DNA of 64,000 bases from Hydrogenophaga sp. Root209 (GCF_001428625.1 NZ_LMIE01000029.1:459793-523792), one strand, 5' to 3'; shown: positions 28,103-38,111, counted from the first letter of the stretch. Translations and numbers: made by a program. The notes: generated by a model not told the origin, from the sequence alone.

Positions 28103-28158
28103 CAGCCCTCGATTCAAGCGAAAAAACCCCGAACAAGCGGCCGACGCCGACACCCGAC

Positions 28159-28947
28159 ATGCCCATCCATTCAACCGACATCAGCCTGAGCCTGCAAGGC
28201 GCATCCAGCGAAATCGCCGTCATCACGCTCAACCGCCCGGCCAAGCGCAACGCGCTCAACGACGGCCTGATTCTCGCGTTGCGCGACATCTTTCAGGCCA
28301 TGCCGCACGGCGTGCGCGCCGCCGTCATCCACGGCAGTGGCGACCATTTCTGCGCCGGCCTCGATCTCTCCGAACTCAGCGAACGCGACGCCGGCCAGGG
28401 CCTGCACCATTCACGCATGTGGCACAGCGCGCTGGAGTGCGTGCAATACGGCCCGGTGCCGGTGGTGGCGGCCCTGCATGGCGCGGTGGTGGGGGGTGGC
28501 CTGGAACTGGCCAGCACCTGCCACATCCGTGTGGCCGACGAGTCGGCCTTCTTCGCGCTGCCTGAAGGCTCGCGCGGCATCTTCGTGGGCGGCGGCGGCT
28601 CGGTGCGCATTCCGCGCCTGATCGGCGCCGCCCGCATGGCCGACATGATGTTCACCGGCCGCGTTTACAAGGCACCCGAGGCCGAACGCATCGGTCTCAC
28701 GCAGTACCTGGTGCCCCAGGGCACGGCCTTGGAAAAAGCCATGGAGCTGGCCGGGCGCATCGCGCAGAACGCACCGCTGACCAACTACGCGCTGATGCAC
28801 GCGCTGCCGCGCATCGCCGAACAACCGGCCGACCAGGGCTACCTCACCGAAGCCATGATGGCCGCCATCGCGCAGAGCGACCCCGAAGCCAAGACCCGCG
28901 TGCGTGCCTTCCTGGAAGGCCGAGCAGCCAAAGTCAGCAAGGACTGA
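28159..28947 (+). CDS. Enoyl-CoA hydratase/isomerase (crotonase family)
   Basis: 262-aa crotonase. Motifs: VITLNRPAKRNALNDGL, the oxyanion-hole segments GDHFCAGLDLSEL and ALHGAVVGGGLELAS, and PEGSRGIFVGGGGS where the catalytic acid normally lies. The C-terminus is a helical trimerisation domain. It differs from the feruloyl-CoA hydratase-lyase (Ech/HCHL) group, so plain hydration of a cinnamoyl-CoA type double bond is more likely than direct vanillin release. First gene of the long rightward operon; the next gene starts 5 bases later. Confidence 0.9.
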   Translation: MPIHSTDISLSLQGASSEIAVITLNRPAKRNALNDGLILALRDIFQAMPHGVRAAVIHGSGDHFCAGLDLSELSERDAGQGLHHSRMWHSALECVQYGPVPVVAALHGAVVGGGLELASTCHIRVADESAFFALPEGSRGIFVGGGGSVRIPRLIGAARMADMMFTGRVYKAPEAERIGLTQYLVPQGTALEKAMELAGRIAQNAPLTNYALMHALPRIAEQPADQGYLTEAMMAAIAQSDPEAKTRVRAFLEGRAAKVSKD

Positions 28948-28952
28948 GCGCC

Positions 28953-30818
28953 ATGAGCCAGAACCCGACCATGGCCCGCTACCGCCCCCTCACCTTCGGC
29001 GTCACCCGCGCCACCCTGCGCGATGGTGCCCAGGGCACGCACTACCTGCGCGCGGACCAGGATCTGCCGCCCTTCCCCGAACGCATCACCGACCGGCTGG
29101 TGCACTGGGCAAAAACCCGCCCCGACCAGACGGTGTTCGCGCGCCGCACGAAGAACGCCGACGGCAGCACCGGCGACTGGCGCCACATCACGTTTGCGCA
29201 GGCACTCGACGCCGCGCGCCGCATCGGTCAAGGCCTGATCAACCGGGGCCTCTCGACCGAGCGCCCGGTGCTGATCCTGAGCGAGAACGACCTCGAACAC
29301 GCGCTGCTCGCGCTGGGTTGCGTCTACGCCGGCATCGCGTACTGCCCCACCTCGCCCGCCTACTCGCTGGTGAGCCAGGACTTCGACAAGCTGCACCACG
29401 TGGTGAAGACGCTGACACCCGGCCTGGTGTTCGCCAGCGACGCGCAGCGCTACAGCCGCGCCATGCTGGCCACGCTGGGTGATGGCGTGGAGCTGGTGAC
29501 GACCGAAGGCACCGTGCCCGGCCGCGCCACCACCGCGTTCGCAGACCTGCTGGCCACAGAAGCCACGCCAGCCGTCGATGCCGCCATGGCCGCCACCGGA
29601 GCGGACACCATCGTCAAGTTCCTCTTCACTTCGGGCTCGACCAAGATGCCCAAGGCCGTGATCAACACCCAGCGCATGTGGTGCGCCAACCAGCAGCAGA
29701 TGATGGCGTCGATGCCGGTGCTGGCCGAAAGCCCTCTGGTGCTGGTGGACTGGCTGCCCTGGAACCACACGTTCGGCGGCAACCACAACGTGGGCATGGT
29801 GCTGTTCCACGGCGGCACGCTCTTCATCGATGACGGCAAGCCCACGCCCGCACTCATGGGCGAGACGCTGCGCAACCTGCGCGAAATCGCGCCCACGGTG
29901 TACTTCAACGTGCCCACCGGCTTCGAGGCGATCGCCAATGCCATGAAGACCGACGAGGCCTTGCGCAAGACCCTGCTCTCGCGCGTGCGGATGTTCTTCT
30001 ACGCCGGCGCCGCGCTGGCACAACCGGTGTGGGACGCCCTGCACGCGGTGCAGGAGGCCGAGATCGGCGAGCGCGTCGTCATGGGCACCGGCCTGGGCAT
30101 GACCGAGTCCAGCCCCTTCGGCATCTTCGTGACCAGCCCAGACGTGAAAGCTGGCGACCTCGGCCTGCCCACACCGGGCCTGGAGCTCAAGCTGGTGGAC
30201 ACCGACGGCAAGACCGAGGTGCGCTACAAGGGCCCCAACATCACGCCCGGCTACTGGCGCATGCCGGCCGAGACGGCCGAGGCCTTCGACGAAGAAGGTT
30301 TCTTCAAGACCGGCGACGCGGTGAAGTGGATCGACGAGACCGACATCCACCAGGGTCTGAAGTTCGACGGCCGCATTGCCGAGGACTTCAAGCTGGCCAC
30401 CGGTACCTTCGTGAGCGTGGGCCCGCTGCGCGCGAAGATCATCGCGGCCGGCGCGCCCTACATCCAGGACGTGGTGATCACTGGCCTCAACATGAAGGAA
30501 GTCGGCGCCATGGTGTTCCCCACGCCGCTGGTGCGCACCCTCGCCGGCATGCCGTCCGAGGCGCCGATGCACGACGTGCTCAACAGCGAGCCGGTGCTCG
30601 CGCACTTCCAGCGCGTGGTGACCGAACTGGCCAAGACATCCACCGGCAGCGCCAGCCGCATCGCGCGCCTGTGCCTGCTGGCCGACCCACCCACCATCGA
30701 CCGCGGCGAGGTCACCGACAAGGGCTCGATCAACCAGCGCGCGGTGCTGGCCCACCGCGCCGAAACCGTTGAACGCCTGCACGCCGACACGCTGCACGCG
30801 ATCCTGAAACCCCAGTAG
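28953..30818 (+). CDS. fcs: Feruloyl-CoA synthetase
   Basis: 621-aa adenylate-forming ligase of the FCS group, which converts ferulate, p-coumarate or caffeate to the CoA thioesters. Group-specific blocks: FLFTSGSTKMPKAVINTQRM (P-loop, about residues 222-240; the usual Gly after SGST is Lys here), VDWLPWNHTFGGNHNVGMVL, GGTLFIDDGKPTPAL, and FKTGDAVKWIDETDIHQGLK. The C-terminal catalytic Lys region is VTDKGSINQRA. Between the hydratase and thiolase genes with short gaps, all in one operon. Confidence in the family is high; the preferred cinnamate is not determined. Confidence 0.92.
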   Translation: MSQNPTMARYRPLTFGVTRATLRDGAQGTHYLRADQDLPPFPERITDRLVHWAKTRPDQTVFARRTKNADGSTGDWRHITFAQALDAARRIGQGLINRGLSTERPVLILSENDLEHALLALGCVYAGIAYCPTSPAYSLVSQDFDKLHHVVKTLTPGLVFASDAQRYSRAMLATLGDGVELVTTEGTVPGRATTAFADLLATEATPAVDAAMAATGADTIVKFLFTSGSTKMPKAVINTQRMWCANQQQMMASMPVLAESPLVLVDWLPWNHTFGGNHNVGMVLFHGGTLFIDDGKPTPALMGETLRNLREIAPTVYFNVPTGFEAIANAMKTDEALRKTLLSRVRMFFYAGAALAQPVWDALHAVQEAEIGERVVMGTGLGMTESSPFGIFVTSPDVKAGDLGLPTPGLELKLVDTDGKTEVRYKGPNITPGYWRMPAETAEAFDEEGFFKTGDAVKWIDETDIHQGLKFDGRIAEDFKLATGTFVSVGPLRAKIIAAGAPYIQDVVITGLNMKEVGAMVFPTPLVRTLAGMPSEAPMHDVLNSEPVLAHFQRVVTELAKTSTGSASRIARLCLLADPPTIDRGEVTDKGSINQRAVLAHRAETVERLHADTLHAILKPQ

Positions 30819-30830
30819 AGACAAGACAAC

Positions 30831-32078
30831 ATGGCATCCCGCGGATTCTTCAACGCCTTCGACGACGTCTGGCTGCTGGCCGGCGTGCGCACCCCCATGG
30901 TGGACTACTGTGGCGCGCTCGGCCACATCTCGCCCACCGACCTCGGCATCAAGGCCGCACGCGAGGCGCTCGCCCGCGCCGGCGTGCCGGGCGAGCACAT
31001 CGGCTCGGTGATCGCGGGCAACATGGCGCCCGGCGACTTCGACCAGTTCTTCCTGCCGCGCCACATCGGCCTGTACGCCGGCGTGCCGGTGGAGGTGCCG
31101 GCCATCATGGCGCAGCGCATCTGCGGCACCGGCTTCGAGCTGTTCCGCCAGGCCGGTGAACACATCCAGGGTGGCGCCTGCGACGCCGCGCTGGTGGTGG
31201 GCACCGAGAGCATGACGCGCAACCCGATTGCCGCCTTCGACCACCGCACCGGCTTCAAGCTGGGCGCGCCGGTGGGTTTCAAGGACTACATGTGGGAGGC
31301 GCTGAAGGACCCGGCGGCCGGCATCAACATGATCCAGACCGCCGAGAACCTGGCGAAGCAGTACGGCATCACGCGCGAAGAGGTGGATGCGTTCGCCTCT
31401 GCCTCCTTCGCCAGGGCCGTGGCCGCGCAGGAAAGCGGCTTCCTCGCCGGCGAGATCGTGCCGGTGGTCAGCGAGAAGTTCGAGCTGGCCGGCTACAAGG
31501 CGCGCGGCATCAAGCTGCAGGGCAAGCTCACCGAAGTCACCACCGACACCCACCCGCGCGTCTCGCCGGTGGAGGTGCTGGCCAAGCTGCGCGCGGTGTT
31601 CGACGGTGGCGTGCAGACCGGCGGCAACAGCTCGGCGCTGGTGGACGCGGCCGCGGCCTGCGTGATCACGTCCGGCAGCTACGCGAAAGCCAATGGCCGG
31701 AAACCGCTGGCCCGCGTGGTGGCCGCATCGGCCGTGGGCGTGCCGCCCGAGATCATGGGCATCGGCCCGGCACCCGCCATCCGCCTGCTGCTCGAGCGCA
31801 CCGGCCTGAAGCTGAGCGACATCGGCCGCTTTGAAGTGAACGAAGCGCAAGGCGCGCAAACGCTGGCCGTGGCGCGCGAACTGGGCATGGACCTGGACCG
31901 CCTCAACGTCAACGGCGGCGCCATTGCGCTCGGCCACCCGCTGGCGGCCACCGGCGTTCGCCTCACGCTCACGCTGGCGCGCGAACTGCAACGCAGCGGC
32001 CAGCGCTACGGCATCTCCAGCGCCTGCGTGGGCGGTGGCCAGGGCATGGCCCTGTTGATAGAAAACACTGAAGCATGA
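30831..32078 (+). CDS. Thiolase (acetyl-CoA acyltransferase)
   Basis: 415-aa degradative thiolase. Nucleophilic Cys98 in AQRICGTGFEL, His369 in NGGAIALGHPLAATG and acid/base Cys399 in SACVGGGQGMA are all present. In the pathway proposed here it would cleave the aryl beta-ketopropanoyl-CoA with CoA to aroyl-CoA (for example 4-hydroxybenzoyl- or vanilloyl-CoA) and acetyl-CoA. Starts 12 bases after fcs. Its loop region (MAPGDFDQFFLPRHIGLYAG) is longer than in PhaA-type enzymes, which fits a bulky substrate. Confidence 0.92.
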   Translation: MASRGFFNAFDDVWLLAGVRTPMVDYCGALGHISPTDLGIKAAREALARAGVPGEHIGSVIAGNMAPGDFDQFFLPRHIGLYAGVPVEVPAIMAQRICGTGFELFRQAGEHIQGGACDAALVVGTESMTRNPIAAFDHRTGFKLGAPVGFKDYMWEALKDPAAGINMIQTAENLAKQYGITREEVDAFASASFARAVAAQESGFLAGEIVPVVSEKFELAGYKARGIKLQGKLTEVTTDTHPRVSPVEVLAKLRAVFDGGVQTGGNSSALVDAAAACVITSGSYAKANGRKPLARVVAASAVGVPPEIMGIGPAPAIRLLLERTGLKLSDIGRFEVNEAQGAQTLAVARELGMDLDRLNVNGGAIALGHPLAATGVRLTLTLARELQRSGQRYGISSACVGGGQGMALLIENTEA

Positions 32079-32094
32079 ACACAAGGACAACACC

Positions 32095-32859
32095 ATGAAC
32101 ATTCAAGGACACGCCGCCCTCGTCACCGGTGGTGGCTCGGGCCTGGGCGAAGCCACGGCGCGCGAACTCGCGCGCCTGGGCGCCAAGGTTGCGGTGCTCG
32201 ATGTGAACCTGGACAACGCCAGGCGCGTGGCCGGCGAGATCAACGGCATTGCCTGCCACTGCGACATCACCAACACCGACAGCCTGCAAGCCGCCATGGA
32301 CGAGGCTGCCGCCGCCCACGGCCCGGCGCGCATTCTCATGAACATCGCCGGCATCGGCAGCGCCAAACGCGTGGTGGGCAAGGACGGCTCGGCCGCACCA
32401 CTCGAAGACTTCGCCAAGGTGGTCACGGTCAACCTGATCGGCACCTACAACGCCAGCCGCCTGTTTGCCGCCGCCTGCGCCAAGCTCGATCCGCTGGAAG
32501 ACGGCGAACGCGGCGTGATGGTGTTCACCGCCAGCGTGGCCGCGTTCGACGGTCAGGTGGGCCAGCAGGCCTACAGCGCGTCCAAGGGTGGCCTCGTGGG
32601 CATGACGCTGCCAATGGCGCGCGACCTCGCGCAGCACGGCATCCGCGTCTGCACCATCGCGCCGGGCCTGTTCTCCACGCCGCTCATGCGCACCCTGCCC
32701 GAGCCGGTGCAGGCCTCGCTGGCGGCGAGCATTCCGTTTCCGCCGCGCCTGGGCAAGCCCGAGGAGTTCGCCGCTCTCGCCGCGCACATCGTCACCAACA
32801 CACACCTAAATGGCGAAGTGATCCGCCTCGACGGTGCCCTGCGGATGGCCCCTCGATGA
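32095..32859 (+). CDS. Short-chain dehydrogenase, probable 3-hydroxyacyl-CoA dehydrogenase (type II, HSD10-like)
   Basis: 254-aa SDR. Cofactor motif VTGGGSGLGEATAREL (10-25) with an acidic VLDVNLDN consistent with NAD preference. Conserved MNIAGIGSAKR, catalytic Ser in FTASVAAFDGQ, and Tyr-Lys in QAYSASKGG. The sequence PFPPRLGKPEEFAALAAHI and the overall pattern match the HSD17B10-like group, which oxidises 3-hydroxyacyl-CoA. This would be the third beta-oxidation step. The stop overlaps the thioesterase start (ATGA). Confidence 0.9.
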   Translation: MNIQGHAALVTGGGSGLGEATARELARLGAKVAVLDVNLDNARRVAGEINGIACHCDITNTDSLQAAMDEAAAAHGPARILMNIAGIGSAKRVVGKDGSAAPLEDFAKVVTVNLIGTYNASRLFAAACAKLDPLEDGERGVMVFTASVAAFDGQVGQQAYSASKGGLVGMTLPMARDLAQHGIRVCTIAPGLFSTPLMRTLPEPVQASLAASIPFPPRLGKPEEFAALAAHIVTNTHLNGEVIRLDGALRMAPR

Positions 32860-33275
32860 GCAAAGTCGTCGTTTACGAGGTGGAAGTGATGTTCGGCGAT
32901 TGCGATCCGGCCGGCATCGTGTTCTTTCCGAATTTCTCGAAATGGATGGACGCGTCCTCGCTGAACTTCTTCAAGCAGTGCGGCGTACCGCCCTGGCGCG
33001 AGACAAAAAAAACGCGCGGCATCGTGGGCACGCCGCTGCTGGAGATCCACACCAAGTTCATGCGCCCGGCCACCTACGGCGAACGCCTGCAGATCCACAC
33101 CAGCGTGACCGAATGGCGCGAGAAGGTGTTCATGCACAAACACGTGGTCAAGCGTGGCGACGATGTGCTGTGCGAAGGCACCGAGACGCGCGCCTTCGTG
33201 ATCCACCCGCCCGAAGCGCCCGAGCGCATCAAGGCCATTCCCGTGCCCGAGGACATCAAGGCCCTCTGTTCCTGA
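32856..33275 (+). CDS. 4-hydroxybenzoyl-CoA thioesterase
   Basis: 139-aa hot-dog thioesterase that releases 4-hydroxybenzoate (or a related aromatic acid) from its CoA ester. The catalytic block FGDCDPAGIVFFPNFSKWMD places Asp at position 17, the same number as the catalytic Asp17 of the Pseudomonas CBS-3 enzyme. The GVPPWRET-N-RGIVGTP segment and the LCS terminus also resemble that enzyme as I remember it. It indicates that the beta-oxidation products of this operon are aroyl-CoA esters. Translationally coupled to the SDR. Confidence 0.9.
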   Translation: MSKVVVYEVEVMFGDCDPAGIVFFPNFSKWMDASSLNFFKQCGVPPWRETKKTRGIVGTPLLEIHTKFMRPATYGERLQIHTSVTEWREKVFMHKHVVKRGDDVLCEGTETRAFVIHPPEAPERIKAIPVPEDIKALCS

Positions 33276-33312
33276 TCCCGTTCCCCAACCACCACCCAGA
33301 AGGAGACATTCC

Positions 33313-34398
33313 ATGAAAGCCGTCAAAACCCTCGTTGCCCTGGCCATCACGGCACTGGGCTGCACCGCCGCGCTGGCGGACATCAACATCGGCGTGAGCC
33401 TCTCGCTCACCGGTCCCGGCTCCGGCCTGGGCATCCCGATGCAGAACCAGCTCAAGCTGTTTCCCTCCACCATCGCAGGTGAAAAAGTCAACCTCATCAT
33501 CCTCGACGACGCGAGTGATCCGGGCAAGGGCGCGGCCAACGCCCGCCGCTTCGTGACCGAGGACAAGGTCGACCTCATCATCGGATCGTGCCTGACCCCG
33601 GTGGCTGCGGCCATGACCCCTGTGGTCACTGAAGCCAAGACGGTGCAACTGGCCGCTTCGCCGGTGGGCGTTCCCCCGGGCGCCGACCACTGGATGTTCC
33701 GCCTGCCACAGGGCAACGACGTGATGGCGCATGCCATGGTCGAACACATGAAGAAGCAGGGCATCAAGTCCATTGGCTTCCTCGGCTACACCGACGCCTA
33801 CGGCGAGCTCTGGCTCAAGGCGATCACGCCGCTGGCCGAGAAGGCCGGCATGAAGGTGCTGGCCGTCGAGCGATTCGCCCGCGCCGACACCAGCGTCACG
33901 CCGCAAGCCCTCAAGCTCAGCTCGGCCAACCCCGACGCCATCCTGGTCGTGGCTTCCGGCTCCGGCGCGGCGATGCCGCACAAGGCCATCGTGGAGCGCG
34001 GCTACAAGGGAAAGATCTACCAGACGCACGCGGCCGCCACACCCGACCTGGTGCGCATCGGTGGCAAGGACGTGGAAGGTTCCTTCGTCGTCTCGGGGCC
34101 GGCCGTCATCGCCGAGCAGTTGCCCGAAGCCCATCCGTCCAAGAAGCTGGCGGTGGACTTCGTCACCAACTACGAAAAACTGATGGGCCCCGGCACACGC
34201 AACCAGTTCGCCGGCCACAGCTACGACGCCGCCATTGCCCTGAACAAGGCCGTGCCGATCGCGCTCAAGAGCGGCAAGCCCGGCACGCCCGAGTTCCGCA
34301 CCGGCTTGCGCGACGCCTTCGAAACCATGGGCCGCACCGTGTTCTCGCATGGCGTGATGAACTGGACCAAGGAAGACACACGGCCTTGTGGCGTCTGA
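33313..34398 (+). CDS. Liv-type ABC transporter substrate-binding protein, apparently short at the C-terminus
   Basis: Periplasmic type I receptor of 361 aa. Signal peptide 1-22 (cleavage ALA-D). The mature start is INIGVSLSLTGPGSGLGIPM, followed by VNLIILDDASDPGKGAANAR and FLGYTDAYGELWLKAI. The reading ends at NWTKEDTRPCGV, where relatives continue for roughly 20 more residues after the ED. The truncated end runs straight into a hairpin repeat at 34410. Next to fcs-type genes the expected ligand is an aromatic or phenylpropanoid acid, not an amino acid (inference). Confidence 0.88.
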   Translation: MKAVKTLVALAITALGCTAALADINIGVSLSLTGPGSGLGIPMQNQLKLFPSTIAGEKVNLIILDDASDPGKGAANARRFVTEDKVDLIIGSCLTPVAAAMTPVVTEAKTVQLAASPVGVPPGADHWMFRLPQGNDVMAHAMVEHMKKQGIKSIGFLGYTDAYGELWLKAITPLAEKAGMKVLAVERFARADTSVTPQALKLSSANPDAILVVASGSGAAMPHKAIVERGYKGKIYQTHAAATPDLVRIGGKDVEGSFVVSGPAVIAEQLPEAHPSKKLAVDFVTNYEKLMGPGTRNQFAGHSYDAAIALNKAVPIALKSGKPGTPEFRTGLRDAFETMGRTVFSHGVMNWTKEDTRPCGV

Positions 34399-34409
34399 CC
34401 GAGCGGGTG

Positions 34410-34507
34410 CAGCGTCCAGCCTGCGCCGCTGACGCGGCTTCCTCCCTCTCTGGCGCGCCTTCGGCGCTGGGAGGGGGGACGGCATCTCGGGCCGGCGGAG
34501 CCGGACC
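34410..34507. repeat. Hairpin-rich intergenic repeat, copy 2 (inverted, divergent)
   Basis: GGCCGGCGGAGCCGGACC near its right end is the reverse complement of GGTCCGGCTCCGCCGGCC in the copy at 52.5 kb. The left part has GCGCCTTCGGCGC and CTCCCTCTC / GGGAGGGG. It fills most of the gap between the receptor and permease genes of the ABC transporter. Confidence 0.68.
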
Positions 34508-34557
34508 CTTGTCGCCCCTGATCTCAAGAGCGCTTCTTCTTTTCGTTAAGGCTTTTC

Positions 34558-35598
34558 ATGGACTTCTCGATTGCCAGCATTCTTTTGCTGGACGGCCTGA
34601 CCAACGGCGCGGTGTATGCGCTGCTGGGACTGGCCATCGTCCTGGTGTTCACCGTCACCCGGATCATCTTCATTCCCCAGGGCGAGTTCGTCGCGTACGG
34701 CGCGCTCACCCTGGCCATCTTTCAAACCGGCAAGGTCCCCGGCACCGTGTGGTTGCTGTTGCTGCTGGCCGGCGTTGCCGCGTTGATGGAGCTGGCCGGG
34801 CGCTGGCGTCACCAGCGCAGGGCCTTGCCTGCACTCAAGGCCGCTGGCCGCACGCTGGTGCTGCCCGCGCTGGTCTCGGGGGTGGCCATCTGGGCCGCAC
34901 CGCAACAGTTCCCGCTCTGGATACAAGCCGCGCTCAGCGTGGCGGTGGTCACGGTCTACGGGCCGCTGGTGTACCGCGTGGCTTACCAGTCGCTGGAGAG
35001 CGCCACGCCGCTGGTCTTGCTGATCGTCTCAGTCGGCGTGCACTTCGCCATGACCGGCCTGGGCCTGCTGTTCTTCGGCGCCGAGGGTTTCCGCAACCCG
35101 GCGTTCTGGGAAGAGCGCTTCACCATCGGCCCGGTCATGCTGTCGGGCCAGGCCATCATCACCTTTGCCGCCACGGTGGCCTTGATCGTCATGCTCTGGC
35201 TGTACTTCGAACGCTCGCTGCGCGGCAAGGCGCTGCGCGCCATCGCAGTGAACCGCACCGGCGCGCGCCTCATGGGCATTTCCTCGCAGGCTTCGGGTCA
35301 GCTCACCATGACCATGGCGGCCTTCATCGGCGCGCTCTCGGGCCTGCTGATCGGCCCCACCACCACCGTGTTCTACGACTCGGGTTTCCTGATCGGTCTC
35401 AAGGGCTTCGTGGCAGCCGTTGCCGCCGGCCTGTCCAGCTACCCGGGTGCCTTGCTGGCTGCGCTGGGCGTGGGCGTGATCGAAGCCTTCGGCTCCTTCT
35501 GGGCCAGTGCCTTCAAGGAAGTGATCGTGTTCACCCTCATTCTTCCGGTCCTGCTGTTGCGCTCGCTGCGAAGCAAGCATTCCGACGAGGACCACTGA
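34558..35598 (+). CDS. livH: Branched-chain amino acid-type ABC transporter permease (LivH)
   Basis: 346-aa membrane protein, longer than the usual 290 because of an inserted segment (about residues 70-125) with an extra membrane-associated region. LivH features: [22 protein letters not shown] at the start, [20 protein letters not shown] (EAA-like cytoplasmic loop) and [20 protein letters not shown]. It follows the receptor after a 159-base gap holding a repeat and precedes the fused permease/ATPase by one base. Confidence 0.9.
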   Translation: MDFSIASILLLDGLTNGAVYALLGLAIVLVFTVTRIIFIPQGEFVAYGALTLAIFQTGKVPGTVWLLLLLAGVAALMELAGRWRHQRRALPALKAAGRTLVLPALVSGVAIWAAPQQFPLWIQAALSVAVVTVYGPLVYRVAYQSLESATPLVLLIVSVGVHFAMTGLGLLFFGAEGFRNPAFWEERFTIGPVMLSGQAIITFAATVALIVMLWLYFERSLRGKALRAIAVNRTGARLMGISSQASGQLTMTMAAFIGALSGLLIGPTTTVFYDSGFLIGLKGFVAAVAAGLSSYPGALLAALGVGVIEAFGSFWASAFKEVIVFTLILPVLLLRSLRSKHSDEDH

Positions 35599-35599
35599 C

Positions 35600-37369
35600 A
35601 TGCTCCGCATCCAACACCTCGGCCTGCTGATCCTCGCCGCCGCGATCCCGTTGATCGCGGTGCTTCCCCTGCCCGACTTCTGGATCACGCAGCTCAACTA
35701 CATCGGCATGTACAGCATGACGGTGCTGGGCCTGATCCTGCTCACCGGCGTGGGCGGCCTCACCTCGTTCGGGCAGGCGGCCTTCGTCGGCATCGGCGCC
35801 TACACCACGGCCTGGCTCACGCTCAACCTCGGCATGTCCCCGTGGCTCACGCTGTTCATCGGCATGGGCCTCACCGCCGGCAGCGCGCTGCTGGTCGGGT
35901 TGATCACGCTGCGCATGTCGGGGCACTACCTGCCGCTGGCCACCATCGCCTGGGGCCTGTCGCTCTACTACCTCATGGGCAACCTGGATGCGCTGGGCAA
36001 ATACGACGGCCTGCTGGGCATCCAGAGCCTGTCCATCGCCGGGTACGACATCGGCCAGGGCCGCGCCTTCTTCGTGCTGACATGGTTCATCCTGCTGGCC
36101 TTCGTGGCGGCCCTGCTGCACCTGCTGGACTCGCGCCCGGGCCGTGCCATCCGCTCGCTCAAGGGCGGCTCGCAGATGGCCGAGGCCATGGGCATCAGCA
36201 CCTTCCGCTACAAGGTCACGATCTTCGTGCTCGCCGCGCTGTTCGCCTCGGTCGCGGGCTGGCTGCTCGCGCACTTCCAGCGCACGGTCAACCCCTCGGC
36301 CTTCGGCCTGAAGATGGGCATCGAGTACCTGTTCATGGCGGTGATCGGCGGTGTCGGCCACGTGTGGGGCGCGATCGTGGGCGCCGGCCTGATCCGCGTG
36401 CTCGAGGACCAGTTGCAGGTGCTGCTGCCCAAGCTGATCGGCACCAGCGGCAGCTACGAGGTGATCGTGTTCGGCATCTCGCTGGTGGTGGTGCTCAAGT
36501 ACCTGCCCGACGGCCTGTGGTCCATGGTGGGCAAACGCATGCCGCAGAAGCCGCGCACGGTGGACTGGCAAAATGCTGCCGCCCTGCCCGAGCGCCCCAA
36601 GCCCGCGGCGGGCGCGCTGGTGCTCGACGTGCAGAAAGCGCGCATGCAGTTCGGCGGCCTGGTGGCGGTGAACGACATCAGCTTCCAGATCCACGCTGGC
36701 CAGATCGTGGGCCTGATCGGCCCCAACGGCGCCGGCAAGTCCACCACCTTCAACCTCATCACCGGCGTGCTGCCCGCCACCAGCGGCGAGGTGCGGTTCC
36801 AGGGCGGCAACGTGATCGGCAAGCCCTCGCGCGCCATCGCGCAACTGGGCATGGCGCGCACCTTCCAGCACGTGAAGATGATCCCGGACATGACGGTGCT
36901 GGAGAACGTGGCGCTGGGCGCCCACACGCGCGGGCGCAAGGGCGTGCTGCCAGCGATGCTGCGCGCCAACCGCAGCGAGGAACGGCAGCTGTTCCGCGAA
37001 GCGCAGCGTCAGCTGGAACGCATCGGCATGGGCGCTTACCTGCACGAACAGGCCGGCAACCTCGCGATGGGCCCGCAGCGGCTGATGGAGATCGCGCGCG
37101 CTCTCTGCGCCGACCCGACCTTGCTGCTGCTCGACGAGCCCGCGGCCGGCCTGCGGCACCAGGAGAAGCAAGCCCTGGGCGGCGTGTTGCGCCAGCTCAA
37201 GGGTGAAGGCATGAGCATCCTGCTGGTGGAACACGACATGGACCTGGTGATGCAGATCTGCGACCACCTGGTGGTGATGGAGTTCGGCACCCTGCTCACG
37301 CAGGGCCCACCCGAGCAGATCCAGCAAGACCCGAAGGTGCGCGCGGCCTACCTGGGAACGGAGCATTGA
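35600..37369 (+). CDS. livMG: Fused LivM permease - LivG ATPase
   Basis: 589-aa fusion. Residues 1-310 are a LivM permease ([60 protein letters not shown]). After a linker rich in Pro/Ala (about 315-340) comes a LivG ATPase: Walker [10 protein letters not shown] (near 375), Q loop ARTFQHVKM, signature [15 protein letters not shown], Walker [12 protein letters not shown] and switch His in VEHDMDLVM. The signature is MGPQR instead of the common GEQR or GQQR. Such fusions are usual in Burkholderiales aromatic-acid uptake operons. Confidence 0.92.
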   Translation: MLRIQHLGLLILAAAIPLIAVLPLPDFWITQLNYIGMYSMTVLGLILLTGVGGLTSFGQAAFVGIGAYTTAWLTLNLGMSPWLTLFIGMGLTAGSALLVGLITLRMSGHYLPLATIAWGLSLYYLMGNLDALGKYDGLLGIQSLSIAGYDIGQGRAFFVLTWFILLAFVAALLHLLDSRPGRAIRSLKGGSQMAEAMGISTFRYKVTIFVLAALFASVAGWLLAHFQRTVNPSAFGLKMGIEYLFMAVIGGVGHVWGAIVGAGLIRVLEDQLQVLLPKLIGTSGSYEVIVFGISLVVVLKYLPDGLWSMVGKRMPQKPRTVDWQNAAALPERPKPAAGALVLDVQKARMQFGGLVAVNDISFQIHAGQIVGLIGPNGAGKSTTFNLITGVLPATSGEVRFQGGNVIGKPSRAIAQLGMARTFQHVKMIPDMTVLENVALGAHTRGRKGVLPAMLRANRSEERQLFREAQRQLERIGMGAYLHEQAGNLAMGPQRLMEIARALCADPTLLLLDEPAAGLRHQEKQALGGVLRQLKGEGMSILLVEHDMDLVMQICDHLVVMEFGTLLTQGPPEQIQQDPKVRAAYLGTEH

Positions 37370-37370
37370 A

Positions 37371-38111
37371 ATGACCAACCCCATTCTTCAAGTCAAAGGC
37401 CTGCGCGCCGGCTACGGCCGCGCCGAGGTGCTGCACGGCATCGACATCCAGGCCCAGCCGGGCGGCGTGATCACCGTCATCGGCCCCAACGGCGCGGGCA
37501 AGTCCACGCTGCTCAACACGCTCATGGGCATCCTGCCCGGCCAGGGAAAGATCGAATTCCGCGGCCAGGACATCACCGCGCTCACCCTTGAAGAGCGCGT
37601 GATGAACGGCATGGCCCTGGTGCCCGAGAAACGCGAACTCTTCGGCTCCATGCCGGTGGAAGACAACCTGCTGCTCGGTGGTTTCCGCCAGATGCGCCTG
37701 GGCAATGCGAAATGGCGCGGCAAGCTCGATGACGTCTACAGCATCTTCCCGCGCCTGCAGGAGCGCCGCACCCAGCTCGCCGGCACGCTCTCGGGCGGTG
37801 AACGCCAGATGCTGGCGGTGGGCCGCGCCCTCATGTCCAGCCCCGACCTGCTGATGCTCGACGAACCCAGCCTGGGTCTGGCGCCGCTGATCGTGCGCGA
37901 GATCTTCGCCATCATCGAACGGCTGCGCCAGACCGGCGTGACCATCGTGCTGGTGGAGCAGAACGCACGCGCCGCGCTGCAGGTGGCCGACCATGGCTAT
38001 GTGCTGGAAATGGGCGAACTCAGCGCGCAGGGCCCGGCCGGCGAACTCGCCAGCGACCCGCGGGTGATCGAGACTTACCTGGGTAGCGCGCGAAAGACGA
38101 CAACCGTATGA
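37371..38111 (+). CDS. livF: Liv-type ABC transporter ATPase (LivF)
   Basis: 246-aa ATPase. Walker [10 protein letters not shown] (about 38-46), signature [16 protein letters not shown], Walker [15 protein letters not shown], and the LivF-type [20 protein letters not shown]. One base after the fused permease; the stop overlaps the acyl-CoA dehydrogenase start (ATGA), tying transport to catabolism. Confidence 0.94.
   Translation: MTNPILQVKGLRAGYGRAEVLHGIDIQAQPGGVITVIGPNGAGKSTLLNTLMGILPGQGKIEFRGQDITALTLEERVMNGMALVPEKRELFGSMPVEDNLLLGGFRQMRLGNAKWRGKLDDVYSIFPRLQERRTQLAGTLSGGERQMLAVGRALMSSPDLLMLDEPSLGLAPLIVREIFAIIERLRQTGVTIVLVEQNARAALQVADHGYVLEMGELSAQGPAGELASDPRVIETYLGSARKTTTV

Noticed and set aside
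28159-28947. Feruloyl-CoA hydratase-lyase (vanillin-forming) for the crotonase
   Set aside because: The sequence lacks the N-terminal and active-site pattern I expect of HCHL, and thiolase, dehydrogenase and thioesterase neighbours point to full beta-oxidation.
28839-32102. 1087-codon open frame on the minus strand opposite fcs, thiolase and the dehydrogenase
   Set aside because: The translation is His/Arg/Gly-rich low-complexity sequence with no domain, and both strands of high-GC genes often lack stops in this frame. The plus-strand genes have complete catalytic motifs.
35537-37384. 615-codon minus-strand frame opposite the LivM-LivG fusion
   Set aside because: Same antisense pattern (His/Gln/Arg-rich, no motif); the plus strand encodes a complete permease-ATPase.
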